In this document: one piece after another, positions 23,399 through 31,119 of the stretch
How positions within the stretch are numbered: position 1 is the first letter of the stretch
How the letters are laid out: each line of letters begins with the position of its first letter
From: Phycisphaerales bacterium UBA3190
GTDB lineage: Bacteria > Planctomycetota > Phycisphaerae > Phycisphaerales > UBA1924
Direction of reading: 5' to 3'
DNA length: 31,587 nt
NCBI GenBank assembly: GCA_002364005.1
Contig: DEXG01000017.1
Span: 130,265 to 161,851 of the forward strand
The notes under the pieces: generated by a model
Seen by the model: the letters and a program-made list of their open reading frames with translations, nothing else
The model's database searches: none
Told to the model about the DNA's origin: nothing
Position numbers and translations under genes: made by a program

Positions 23399-25181
23399 TC
23401 AGCATCGCCAACCACCTTCTGGAAACCGATCAGGCGGGAACAACCCCGGTGGCGGCTACTTCGGGAGCGGCAATCGCTCACAACGCCCGGGCGGGGGCTA
23501 CTCGAGTGGCGGCCCAGGCGGAGGCAGGCCGGGCGGCGGTCGCCCCGGAGGGGGCAGACCCGGCGGAGGATTCCCCGGCGGTGGTCGACCCGGTGGCGGG
23601 AGGCCTGGAGGCGGCAGACCCGGTGGCGGTCGTCCGGGCGGAGGGCGTCCCATGGGCCCGCGTGATTCTCGCCCCCCACGCCGTGACGGCCCTGGCTTTC
23701 AGGACGGCCCACGCCAACCGCGCCCACCCAAGCCCGACATCGTCCATAAGGATGATCATGTACTGATTGTCAACAAACCCGCGGGCATCCCCGTCCTGCG
23801 TGGCGCATCGCCCACACTCTGCGAGATGGTTGACTCACTCACCGGTGCTCGGCGCCGGCGCATGCGGGTTGCCAACTTCATCGATGACGAGTGCTCCGGT
23901 GCGGTACTCTTTGTTGCTACACGGGATACCGAAGACTCGCCGCGGGACCAGACACACCCCGAGACCTCCTATGTCGCGCTCGTCGAGGGCGTGTTCGATG
24001 AATCGGTCACCAAGTCGGGCGAGACCATCTCTGCCCCGGTCGCAAGCTCAACGGGTCAGGGCGCCACGCCCAGCACGCATATGCGTGTACTCGATTCGGG
24101 CAACGGGCTCACCCTGCTCCAGCTCCGTGCACGCCCTGACCTGCAGGGCCAGATCCGGGAACACCTGGCGCTGATCAAGCACCCGGTGGTTGGCGATCAA
24201 CGCCACGGCTGTACACGCGACGACCTGCACCGAGTCGCGATACACGCCCAGCAGATCCGGATCACCCACCCCGAGGACGACTCGGCGCAACGATACAAAT
24301 GCCAGGCCCCCGCATCGTTCTGGACTGCGCTCGGGAAAGAGCCCCCGCCCGATGCGCTCCCCGACCGCGAGGCACAGAACGAAAAAGAACAGGGCTGGGA
24401 CCATGTCGCGGGTTGGTACGACAGTCTGATCCAAGACCGTGGATCGGACCATCACCAGCGCATCATCCTGCCCGGCGTCATGCGGCTGCTCGACCCACAA
24501 GATGGCGAGAAGGTGCTCGATGTCGCGTGTGGCCAGGGCATCGTGAGCGAGTACATCGTGCATCACGCGAATGTCGATCGGGTGCTTGGCGTTGATGTTT
24601 CAGACCGACTCATCGAAGCCGCCCGCACGCGATCTACAGAGCGCACCGAGTACGCGGTGCATGATGCGCAGTCGCTCGATTCGCTCGAAACCGAGCACGC
24701 ACCGTTCGACGCGGCGGTTTGTGTGATGGCGCTGATGAACATCGAAGATCTCGATTCGGTGATGAAGGGCGTGACCACCCAGTTGAAGCCGGGCGGCCGA
24801 TTCGTGTGCGTGATCTCGCACCCTGCATTCAGAATCATGGGCGCCAGCGCCTGGGGTTGGACCTTCGATGAGCGAACAACACAGCCCGTGCAGTTCCGGC
24901 GCATCGACCGGTACATGAGCACTGGCAGCTCACCCATCGTGATGAACCCGGGCGAGGTCGCACGCGGTGCGCCTGCGGTGACAACCGTGACGCATCATCG
25001 TCCGATGAGCGCGTACATCACAGCAGGGGCTCAGGCGGGGCTCACGCTGACTGGCTGTGAAGAATGGGTCTCTGATCGTGAAAGCGAACCCGGTCCAAGA
25101 GCCCGGGCTGAGAACCATGCGCGCCACGAGATCCCGTTGTTCATGGCGTTGCGATTCAATAAGCCGCTCGCCGATTCATGA
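23391..25181 (+). CDS. Three-part protein: Gly/Arg/Pro repeat tail, RluA-like pseudouridine synthase, SAM-dependent methyltransferase
   Basis: This 596-residue fusion begins with a disordered tail (1-112) containing ten PGGG units separated mostly by Arg, reminiscent of RGG-type RNA-binding tails. An RluA-family domain follows (about 113-305): 'DHVLIVNKPAGIPVLRG', the active-site region 'NFIDDECSG' with Asp at about 165 aligned to the catalytic Asp of HRLDxxTSG, 'SYVALVEG', and 'GQIREHLALIKHPVVGD'. The usual His-Arg before the catalytic Asp and the His of RTHQIR are replaced, so activity is plausible but not assured. The C-terminal class I methyltransferase (about 330-590) has motif I 'VLDVACGQG' (about 377-385), 'VLGVDVSD' and 'VISHPAFRIMG'. 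The order suggests two successive RNA modifications by one protein, but each domain could act separately. The frame is continuous through all three parts. Confidence 0.85.
   Translation: MADQHRQPPSGNRSGGNNPGGGYFGSGNRSQRPGGGYSSGGPGGGRPGGGRPGGGRPGGGFPGGGRPGGGRPGGGRPGGGRPGGGRPMGPRDSRPPRRDGPGFQDGPRQPRPPKPDIVHKDDHVLIVNKPAGIPVLRGASPTLCEMVDSLTGARRRRMRVANFIDDECSGAVLFVATRDTEDSPRDQTHPETSYVALVEGVFDESVTKSGETISAPVASSTGQGATPSTHMRVLDSGNGLTLLQLRARPDLQGQIREHLALIKHPVVGDQRHGCTRDDLHRVAIHAQQIRITHPEDDSAQRYKCQAPASFWTALGKEPPPDALPDREAQNEKEQGWDHVAGWYDSLIQDRGSDHHQRIILPGVMRLLDPQDGEKVLDVACGQGIVSEYIVHHANVDRVLGVDVSDRLIEAARTRSTERTEYAVHDAQSLDSLETEHAPFDAAVCVMALMNIEDLDSVMKGVTTQLKPGGRFVCVISHPAFRIMGASAWGWTFDERTTQPVQFRRIDRYMSTGSSPIVMNPGEVARGAPAVTTVTHHRPMSAYITAGAQAGLTLTGCEEWVSDRESEPGPRARAENHARHEIPLFMALRFNKPLADS
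23514..23648 (+). repeat. 15-bp in-frame repeats encoding PGGG-R pentapeptides
   Basis: Ten imperfect 15-bp units encode Pro-Gly-Gly-Gly followed by Arg (once Phe). Different Gly and Pro codons are used from unit to unit, which points to an old array kept at the protein level more than to a fresh DNA expansion. Confidence 0.9.
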
Positions 25182-25194
25182 TCGGCAAGCGGCT
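25162..25194. terminator. Bidirectional terminator hairpin over the stop of the fusion gene
   Basis: A long stem of 7 + 6 bp with one mismatch (AGCCGCT/AGCGGCT outside, GCCGAT/ATCGGC inside, 5-nt loop TCATG) contains the TGA stop codon of the plus-strand gene. On the minus strand it is followed by TTATTG, so it could end the convergent cytochrome c transcript. On the plus strand there is no U-tract. Confidence 0.6.
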
Positions 25195-25231
25195 GTAGAG
25201 AGAATCTCAGCTTCGGTCGGGCCGCGTTGCG

Positions 25232-25636
25232 TTAGCCGTTCAGCGTACGCATGAACGCAACGACATTGCGCAGATCATCGTCGGTCAGGGTCGGGTCGCC
25301 CCCCTTGGGCGGCATGGCGGCCTCGCCGGCGCTCATTGGGTCGTCGATCGTGCGCCCGACTTTCAGGAACTCAACAAGCTCATCGTCGCTGCTGTTGGCG
25401 ATGAAATCGCTGGTCGTCCAATCCTTGCCGAGCCCCTCGATGCCCTCACCATTCTCGCCGTGGCATGCGACACAGGTCTTCTTGAAAATGGCCTTGCCCT
25501 TGGCCCGTGCGAGCATGGCGTTATCCACTTGCGGAGTACTCGCCGCTGGTGTCGAAGCTGTTTCTGACTCCCCACCACAGCCGGCGAAGAGTGCGAGTGA
25601 AGCGGCGATTGTGACTGCAGCAATGGTGGTCTTCAT
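25232..25636 (-). CDS. Small lipoprotein cytochrome c (class I, one haem)
   Basis: This is an electron carrier of 134 residues. The start at 25636 is chosen because AGGAGG stands six nucleotides upstream and a signal peptide follows at once; the longer in-frame reading has neither. The signal ends in the lipobox LFAGC (Cys at 20), so it should be a lipid-anchored envelope protein. A Ser/Thr/Pro-rich spacer leads to the haem site CVACH (55-59). The distal Met is probably Met108 in AAMPPKGG, and the C-terminal helix 'LRNVVAFMRTL' completes the cytochrome c fold (Cytochrome_CBB3/C_1 type). The gene stands alone, convergent with the fusion gene, so its redox partner cannot be named. Confidence 0.92.
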   Translation of the reverse strand: MKTTIAAVTIAASLALFAGCGGESETASTPAASTPQVDNAMLARAKGKAIFKKTCVACHGENGEGIEGLGKDWTTSDFIANSSDDELVEFLKVGRTIDDPMSAGEAAMPPKGGDPTLTDDDLRNVVAFMRTLNG

Positions 25637-25670
25637 GATTATCCTCCTGCAGGAACTATTCCCGCTTTGC

Positions 25671-25699
25671 AGTATATTATGCCGATTTCCCAGAATCAA
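25671..25699 (-). promoter_or_regulatory. Sigma70-type promoter of the cytochrome c gene
   Basis: TTGATT (25694-25699) and TATACT (25671-25676) on the minus strand are separated by exactly 17 nt. Transcription would begin near 25664, leaving a leader of about 28 nt with an AGGAGG site. Confidence 0.75.
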
Positions 25700-25727
25700 C
25701 ACGATTCGTTGATTTGACCGGGCTGAG

Positions 25728-25755
25728 TTGCCAGCGTGTGCGATCGCACTATACT
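25728..25755 (+). promoter_or_regulatory. Sigma70-type promoter of tRNA-Gly
   Basis: TTGCCA (25728-25733) and TATACT (25750-25755) are 16 nt apart, and the -10 ends nine nucleotides before the tRNA 5' end. It is back to back with the cytochrome c promoter, with the two -35 boxes about 28 nt apart. Confidence 0.75.
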
Positions 25756-25764
25756 GAACGCAAC

Positions 25765-25836
25765 GCGGGAGTAGCTCAATGGTAGAGCGTCAGCCTTCCA
25801 AGCTGAATGTTGCGAGTTCGAGTCTCGTCTCCCGCT
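25765..25836 (+). tRNA. tRNA-Gly (anticodon UCC)
   Basis: This 72-nt cloverleaf has acceptor stem GCGGGAG/CTCCCGC fully paired, D-arm GCTC/GAGC, anticodon stem TCAGC/GCTGA around CTTCCAA (anticodon TCC) and T-arm GCGAG TTCGAGT CTCGT. The discriminator base is T and CCA is not encoded. Promoter and terminator flank it directly, so it is a one-gene unit. Confidence 0.97.
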
Positions 25837-25841
25837 TTATG

Positions 25842-25861
25842 ACGCCGGCAACGGCGTTTTT
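25842..25861 (+). terminator. Rho-independent terminator of tRNA-Gly
   Basis: A perfect 6-bp stem (ACGCCG/CGGCGT, loop GCAA, a stable GNRA tetraloop) runs directly into five T residues, five nucleotides after the tRNA end. Confidence 0.9.
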
Positions 25862-25867
25862 CATGCG

Positions 25868-26926
25868 CTAGCCCAAGAGTGAGTGCAGTCGCTCGGGCAC
25901 CTCCGCGATATGATCATCCCCCAGATCGAGGTGCGTCACGAAGCGCAGCGTTGTGCGGCTTTCTGCATAACAACGCACCCCAACGCTCTCAACACGGTCC
26001 TGCCATGCAAAGGCATCGCCGTGGGCGTCCATCGCCTTGGTGCTGAGGGTTGCGTAGACCAGGTTGGTCTCGATCTGCTCGGGATCGAAATCGAACATGG
26101 GCATTGCCGCGAGTTGGCGCCCAAGTTTGGCTGCCCGCCGATGATCATCTGCGAGCCGATCGATGTGGTGATCGATCGCGTGGAGTGCCGCGGCCGCGAG
26201 GATCCCTGCCTGCCGCATCCCCCCGCCGAGCATTTTTCGCTTATGGCGAGCGATGTCGATGGTGCCCTGATCTGCGACCAGGAGCGACCCGACCGGGCAC
26301 CCGAGCCCCTTGCTCAGGCAGACACTGATCGAATCACACCCGTCAGCGAGTTGGTCCAATGCGACGCCCGATGCGACCGATGCGTTCCAGAGGCGTGCCC
26401 CATCCATGTGAACGCGAAGCCCGGCTTGGTGGGCGCGGTCACAAAGGGCTCGGCGTGTGGCCTCGGGCCAGACCAGCCCTCCTGCCCGGTTGTGGGTGTT
26501 CTCGATGGTCAGGAGCGTGGAATGGGGATAGTGCAGATCGCGTCCTCGCATCGCCCGGTCGAGGGCATCGGGGGTCATCGTGCCCTTCTTGGGTGCATCT
26601 GCGTCATCGACGAACCGGACGCTGCAGCCGGCGAGCGCTGCGTACCCTCCGCCCTCGTAGTAGTAGATGTGACTCTCGTCGTGCGTAAGGATTTCATCGC
26701 CCGGGCGGGTCTGTGCCAAGATCGCCAGCAGGTTGCCCATGGTGCCCGAGGGCACGAAGAGGGCCGCGTCTTTGCCGAAGAGTGTGGCGGCACGAGCTTC
26801 GAGTGCGTTGACGGTCGGGTCATCGCCGGCGACATCGTCCCCAACTTGTGCCGAGGCCATGGCCTGGCGCATGGCTTGGGTGGGGCGTGTAACGGTGTCT
26901 GAACGCAGATCGATGGCATTGTCCAT
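25868..26926 (-). CDS. ltaE: Low-specificity L-threonine aldolase
   Basis: This PLP enzyme cleaves L-threonine or allo-threonine to glycine and acetaldehyde (352 residues, family about 330-350). The N-terminus 'IDLRSDTVTRPTQAMRQAM' and 'VGDDVAGDDPTVNALE' are diagnostic. The substrate/cofactor segment 'HDESHIYYYEGGG' (about 84-96), 'MDGARLWNA' and the PLP lysine in 'VCLSKGLGCPVGS' (Lys at about 205) are all present. 'KMLGGGMRQAGILAAA' is also conserved. The ATG at 26926 is preceded by AGAGGATAA. It is transcribed alone, convergent with the tRNA-Gly unit and divergent from the NRPS-like gene. Nothing in the sequence indicates special regulation. Confidence 0.95.
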   Translation of the reverse strand: MDNAIDLRSDTVTRPTQAMRQAMASAQVGDDVAGDDPTVNALEARAATLFGKDAALFVPSGTMGNLLAILAQTRPGDEILTHDESHIYYYEGGGYAALAGCSVRFVDDADAPKKGTMTPDALDRAMRGRDLHYPHSTLLTIENTHNRAGGLVWPEATRRALCDRAHQAGLRVHMDGARLWNASVASGVALDQLADGCDSISVCLSKGLGCPVGSLLVADQGTIDIARHKRKMLGGGMRQAGILAAAALHAIDHHIDRLADDHRRAAKLGRQLAAMPMFDFDPEQIETNLVYATLSTKAMDAHGDAFAWQDRVESVGVRCYAESRTTLRFVTHLDLGDDHIAEVPERLHSLLG

Positions 26927-27048
26927 GGTGTTATCCTCTGAGATTCTGCATGGTAAGTCCGATATAGAGATATGATTCGGAATTGGCTCTGAATTGAATC
27001 CTCGTATTCCAGGAGCACAAGGATCGCTGCGTGAGCGTGGCCTGAAGT

Positions 27049-27079
27049 TTGACCGTCCGCGTTGGAAACGCGTTGTACT
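27049..27079 (+). promoter_or_regulatory. Candidate promoter with embedded inverted repeat upstream of the NRPS-like gene
   Basis: TTGACC (27049-27054) and TTGTAC/TGTACT (27073-27079) form a weak promoter with a long 18-19 nt spacer. The spacer contains a perfect dyad CGCGTT-GGA-AACGCG (27058-27072). A repressor or a MerR-type activator could act on such a layout. If translation starts at the upstream TTG 26994, the site would lie inside the coding region. Confidence 0.4.
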
Positions 27080-27110
27080 GCCGGCCCGATTGGGTCGATT
27101 ATTGAGATAT

Positions 27111-29639
27111 ATGACTATGCCTCGGCTTGCAGAACAACCTTGGTGGCTGGACCCCTTTGACCCGACGCTCTCGCTGGGCGATCGGGTGATGCACGCGGGC
27201 GTTCGTTATGCCGGGCGGCGTGCCATCCAACTCGCCGATGGGTCATGGCTCACCCATGGGGACCTTCATGCCAAGGCGGCACCGGTCCGCCAGGCGATCG
27301 CCCGGTCAATCACTGAGCGGGGCGGAGCGCTTGGCTGTCTGACGATGACCAATGAAACACTGACAATCGCGCTCATCGCCACGACGACCAGTGCTGATAG
27401 CATCTGCTTTCTGGACCCAACGGTCCCGGCTGCACGCAACCGTCAGTCGCTGAACGCCATCGGCGCTCGGACGCTGCTGGCAGATCATTCAACCGCTGCG
27501 TATGTCCGTTCTGTCAGCCAGCCCGGTGACAAGATCATCATGGTTGATGAACCCGAACCCGCGTTGTCGATCGACCAGGTACCCGTGCCTCAGGAGGGCG
27601 TGCTCACGATCTTCACCTCCGGCTCGACCGGTCAGGCCAAGGGCGTGCTTCGCCCCTACTTGGCGATGGCGCACACCGCATACAACCTGTCCTGGCGATA
27701 CGAATCGACGCCTGATGATGTCATGATGTATACGGGCTCGCCGGGGCATGTCGGCACGCTCAACGATGTCTTGCTCAGCATCTTGAATGGCTTTGCAGCG
27801 GTCCCAGTTCAGACCGCGTTGGTTGATTTGAAGACCATGTACCGGAAGATCAATCAGCTCGGGATCACCAAAATCGCCATGCCCCCATCGCTGATGCGAC
27901 TGCTCCTGCTTCACGCCTCTGTCAACAACGGGTTTCAGCGAGAGATCCTCATCGGTTCAAGCGGCGAAGCATTGCTTCGCAGTGATGTCCGTCTCTTCTT
28001 CGATGTTGTTGGCCCGAACGGAACACTCTGGCAGAGCTACGGCTCGACTGAAGCAGGTCACATGATCGCTGGACGCTACGGGCCCGAGCATGGAGAGGGG
28101 AACGGCCCCTTGCCGCTCAACAGCCCATCAAGGGGTGTCGAGATCGAGATCCTCGATGAGGATGGCCAGCAAGTTGAGACCGGACAATCAGGGCTGATCC
28201 GGGTGCGAACCCCGGCGCTGGCTCTTGGATACAGGCCACCGGCCAACGAGCAGCCCAACGGGTTTGGAGAGGACGCACGCGGGCGGTACTTCATGACAGG
28301 AGACCGGGCCAAGCTGATTGAGCCAGGGGTCTTTGTCATCGATGGGCGTGCCGATCGTCAGATCAACCTCAACGGGCAACGCGTGGAGCTGGGCGAGATC
28401 GAGTCGGCCATACTCGGCACACCGGGCTGGGGCGAAGCCTGCGCCGCATTGGTGAGCGATCCGTCAGGACGAAAAGTGCTGATGGCGATGGTCAGCCCGA
28501 GTACGAGTTCGACACAAGATGTCGAATCACTGCGTGAGCAGTTGCGCGAGCATCTTCCCTCGTTCGCGATCCCCGCACGGCTTGTTTCCACCCCGAGTCT
28601 CCCACGCACAACAACCGGAAAGACCGACCTGACCTCGGTGCAGGCCTCCCTTGAGCACGCCCTGAGAAGCACGATGACCGGAGCGGGCGCTCCGCCGCGC
28701 GGGTCGACTGAGAACTGGGTCGCGGATGCATGGCAAACCGTGCTGGGGGTCGAAGATCGCCCCAGCCGCGATGTGGCATTCGACCAGTACGGGGGTGACT
28801 CGCTCAATGCGGTCGAGTTGTGCCTGCGCTTCGGCGAGAAGTTCGGGGTTGAGTTGTGCATGGACTTTGTCACGGCCAATCGAACCATCGCCGCGCAGGC
28901 CGAGGCGTTGCAGCGCGTCGCGGATGGCGGGGTACAGAGCCAGCGCCTCGTCCCGCTCAGGTCCGATGGCCAGGGCCCGATCTGCATTCTGGTTCCGGGG
29001 TCCGGCGGACACGCGTGGGTGTACCTGAATATCGCCAATAGCGTGGAGTGCGAGTGTGATCTGTACGCGTTGAATCTGAACTTCACCAGCCAGGACGAGC
29101 TGCGGGAAGAGCGATTGACGCAGAGCATCCTCGACACCATTGACGCGACCGATCCGTCACGCCCGGTCATCTTTGTGGGCTACTCGCGCGGAACGCTGAT
29201 CGCGAGCACGCTGGCCGGTTCGTGCAAGCAACAGGGGCTGAATGTAGAGGGTGTGGCGCTGATCGACCCGAGCCCGCTCACCCCCGCCTCGGCGAAAAGA
29301 TTATTGAAGGAAGCGGTTCGCTCTGTTGTTCAAAGCGTGCGTCAGCGGAAGACAGAAGCCGAAGCCTCGCGCGTGCTCGATGAGCAGATCGATGCCACCC
29401 GACGGGAGATCGCACGACTTTACCGCCCCGACCGAACCAGATTGCCCGATCTCCCCTGCTCGGTTCTCTGCACAAGCCAGACCTACGAAATGCTCGGATC
29501 GCTCAAGGCGATCTTCGGGCGCCCGCTGTCGGAGATTGACCTCGTTTGCATCGAGGACCACAGCCACCTGGATCTCATGCGAAGGCGTGGTGCGCCGCTC
29601 GTGGCGAACTGGCTGACAGAGCTCCTGCAGCAGCATTGA
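27111..29639 (+). CDS. Single-module NRPS-like enzyme: adenylation, carrier, thioesterase (A-T-TE)
   Basis: This protein (842 residues from ATG 27111) should activate an acid with ATP, load it on a phosphopantetheine arm and release it. The adenylation domain has 'LTIFTSGSTGQAKGV' (about 165-179), 'YGSTEAGH', 'YFMTGDRAKL', 'DGRADRQINLNGQRVELGEIE' and the C-terminal Lys in 'RTTTGKTDL'. The carrier domain has 'YGGDSLNAVEL' with Ser at 564. The thioesterase has 'LVPGSGGHAW', nucleophile GYSRG (Ser at 692), 'LIDPSPL' and a late His in 'EDHSHLDLM'. There is no condensation domain. The A4 region reads 'SPGHVGTLNDVLLSILNG', where the Asp that binds the amino group of alpha-amino acids appears to be Val, so the substrate may be a different acid. 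An upstream TTG at 26994 would add 39 basic residues. I prefer the ATG because the candidate promoter lies between the two. Confidence 0.87.
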   Translation: MTMPRLAEQPWWLDPFDPTLSLGDRVMHAGVRYAGRRAIQLADGSWLTHGDLHAKAAPVRQAIARSITERGGALGCLTMTNETLTIALIATTTSADSICFLDPTVPAARNRQSLNAIGARTLLADHSTAAYVRSVSQPGDKIIMVDEPEPALSIDQVPVPQEGVLTIFTSGSTGQAKGVLRPYLAMAHTAYNLSWRYESTPDDVMMYTGSPGHVGTLNDVLLSILNGFAAVPVQTALVDLKTMYRKINQLGITKIAMPPSLMRLLLLHASVNNGFQREILIGSSGEALLRSDVRLFFDVVGPNGTLWQSYGSTEAGHMIAGRYGPEHGEGNGPLPLNSPSRGVEIEILDEDGQQVETGQSGLIRVRTPALALGYRPPANEQPNGFGEDARGRYFMTGDRAKLIEPGVFVIDGRADRQINLNGQRVELGEIESAILGTPGWGEACAALVSDPSGRKVLMAMVSPSTSSTQDVESLREQLREHLPSFAIPARLVSTPSLPRTTTGKTDLTSVQASLEHALRSTMTGAGAPPRGSTENWVADAWQTVLGVEDRPSRDVAFDQYGGDSLNAVELCLRFGEKFGVELCMDFVTANRTIAAQAEALQRVADGGVQSQRLVPLRSDGQGPICILVPGSGGHAWVYLNIANSVECECDLYALNLNFTSQDELREERLTQSILDTIDATDPSRPVIFVGYSRGTLIASTLAGSCKQQGLNVEGVALIDPSPLTPASAKRLLKEAVRSVVQSVRQRKTEAEASRVLDEQIDATRREIARLYRPDRTRLPDLPCSVLCTSQTYEMLGSLKAIFGRPLSEIDLVCIEDHSHLDLMRRRGAPLVANWLTELLQQH

Positions 29640-29666
29640 CCGGACTCGGATCGAGCAAAGCGGGCG

Positions 29667-31025
29667 TTAGGCCTTCACGATACGGGCGTTGGGATTCTCG
29701 ATGTGCGCCATCGCGTTGCGTGTGTCGATCACCAGTTTCGCATGATCGGCGATCGCTTGCCAGTCGGTGACCGCGTGATCGGTCACGATAACGACACAAT
29801 CGGCGCCCCCGAGTGTTCCAGCATCAAGCGGGACCGAGTGCATGTCAAACTTGTAGTTGCGCATGTTTGGAAAACTCGGCACATGCGGATCGTGGTAGCT
29901 GACCTTGGCACCACGCTGGGCGAGCAGCTCGATGATCTCGGCTGCGGGCGTCTCGCGGGTGTCGTCGACATTGGGCTTATACGCCAGCCCCACCACGATG
30001 ATGTTGCTGCCCTTGACCGACTTCTCGTCGTCGTTGAGCGCCTCGGCGGTCTTCTCGACGACATACTCGGGCATCTGGCGGTTGATCTCACCGGCCAGCT
30101 CGATGAACCGGGTCACGCAGCCGTGCTCGCGGGCCTTCCAGGTCAGGTAGAACGGGTCGATCGGGATGCAGTGCCCGCCGAGCCCTGGCCCGGGGTAGAA
30201 GGGCATGAATCCGAAGGGCTTGGTTGAGGCGGCCTCGATGACCTCCCAGACATCGATGCCCATGGTGTCGAAGACCGTCTTGAGCTCGTTCACCAGCGCA
30301 ATGTTCACCGCGCGGAAGACATTCTCCAGGATCTTGGCTGCTTCGGCGACCTCGGCCGAACGCACCGGCACAACTTCTGTGACACCATGCTTGTACGCAT
30401 CGCACGCCAGCTGCGTCGAGACCGGGTCGGTGCCGCCAACGAGCTTGGGGATGGTGGTCGTCGTGTGGCTCTTGCGTCCGGGGTCTTCACGCTCGGGCGA
30501 GAAGGCGACGAAGAGATTCTCGCCGAGCTTGAACTCGCCACGATTGTGCTGCTTGGCGGCTTGAAGCATCGCGGGGATGAAGTCGCCGGTCGTGGTACCT
30601 GGGTAGGTTGTGGATTCGAGCACCACGAGTTGAGCGGGGCGGAGGCGTGCCCCGATCGCTTCGGCGGTCTTGATCACATAGGTCAGATCCGGCTCAAGGT
30701 GCGTCCCGACCGGTGTGGGTACACACACCAAGATGACATCGGGCTCATCGAGGCGTTGGAAGTCCGTGGTCGCCTCAAACCGATCCGAGGCACTCAGACG
30801 CTCGGTCATGTCGGCACCGAGGTGCTTGAGGTAGTTGACGCCCTGCTCGAGGTTGGTGATCTTGGCGGGGTCAACATCGAAACCCAGAACGCGCAAGCCG
30901 CCGGCGTGAAGGGCGTCGGCGAGCGGGAGCCCGACATAGCCTAAACCGACGATGCCAATCACGGCCGTCTTGTTCTTGATCTTGTCGCCGAGTTCAATTG
31001 CGTGGTTGGTCATGGTTGTGCTCAT
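29667..31025 (-). CDS. UDP-N-acetyl-D-glucosamine 6-dehydrogenase (WbpA/WecC-like)
   Basis: This is an NAD-dependent two-fold oxidase of a UDP-N-acetylhexosamine at C6, giving a uronic acid precursor for surface polysaccharide (452 residues, normal length). The Rossmann motif 'IGIVGLGYVGLPLA' (about 22-35), 'VCVPTPVG', 'ESTTYPGTTTGDF' and 'FMPFYPGPGLGGHCIPIDPFYL' with catalytic Cys (about 285) are clear. 'VVGLAYKPNVDDTRETPA' belongs to the C-terminal domain. The 'STTYPGTT' form favours the WbpA-type UDP-GlcNAc branch over UDP-glucose dehydrogenase. ATG 31025 is chosen because GAGGG stands eight nucleotides upstream; the longer reading runs through this site. It lies 94 nt after the WecG-like gene and converges with the NRPS-like gene. 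Confidence 0.93.
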   Translation of the reverse strand: MSTTMTNHAIELGDKIKNKTAVIGIVGLGYVGLPLADALHAGGLRVLGFDVDPAKITNLEQGVNYLKHLGADMTERLSASDRFEATTDFQRLDEPDVILVCVPTPVGTHLEPDLTYVIKTAEAIGARLRPAQLVVLESTTYPGTTTGDFIPAMLQAAKQHNRGEFKLGENLFVAFSPEREDPGRKSHTTTTIPKLVGGTDPVSTQLACDAYKHGVTEVVPVRSAEVAEAAKILENVFRAVNIALVNELKTVFDTMGIDVWEVIEAASTKPFGFMPFYPGPGLGGHCIPIDPFYLTWKAREHGCVTRFIELAGEINRQMPEYVVEKTAEALNDDEKSVKGSNIIVVGLAYKPNVDDTRETPAAEIIELLAQRGAKVSYHDPHVPSFPNMRNYKFDMHSVPLDAGTLGGADCVVIVTDHAVTDWQAIADHAKLVIDTRNAMAHIENPNARIVKA

Positions 31026-31119
31026 CGGGACATCCCTCAATCTAATCACTGCGGCACGGGTGCCAGGTGCGTCGCCAAACTTGTTCATACGAGCTGTCAA
31101 AAACCCAGCTCTGATTGGT

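Noticed and set aside
23514..23648. The GC-rich repeat array as a CRISPR or origin iteron set
   Set aside because: Units are 15 bp, contiguous and without spacers, and they encode a regular pentapeptide in frame. They are protein-level repeats.
25883..26902. A 339-codon plus-strand open frame opposite threonine aldolase
   Set aside because: The minus strand carries all threonine aldolase motifs. The plus-strand frame has no recognisable domain and mirrors its length.
25765..26926. Functional link between tRNA-Gly and threonine aldolase (a glycine-producing enzyme)
   Set aside because: They are on opposite strands with a strong terminator between them. I see no T-box or glycine riboswitch, so the proximity is likely chance.
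26994..27110. TTG 26994 as the start of the NRPS-like gene
   Set aside because: It is a rare start codon with a poor ribosome binding site. The added 39 residues are basic and not part of the adenylation fold, and a promoter-like element lies within. It is kept only as an alternative.
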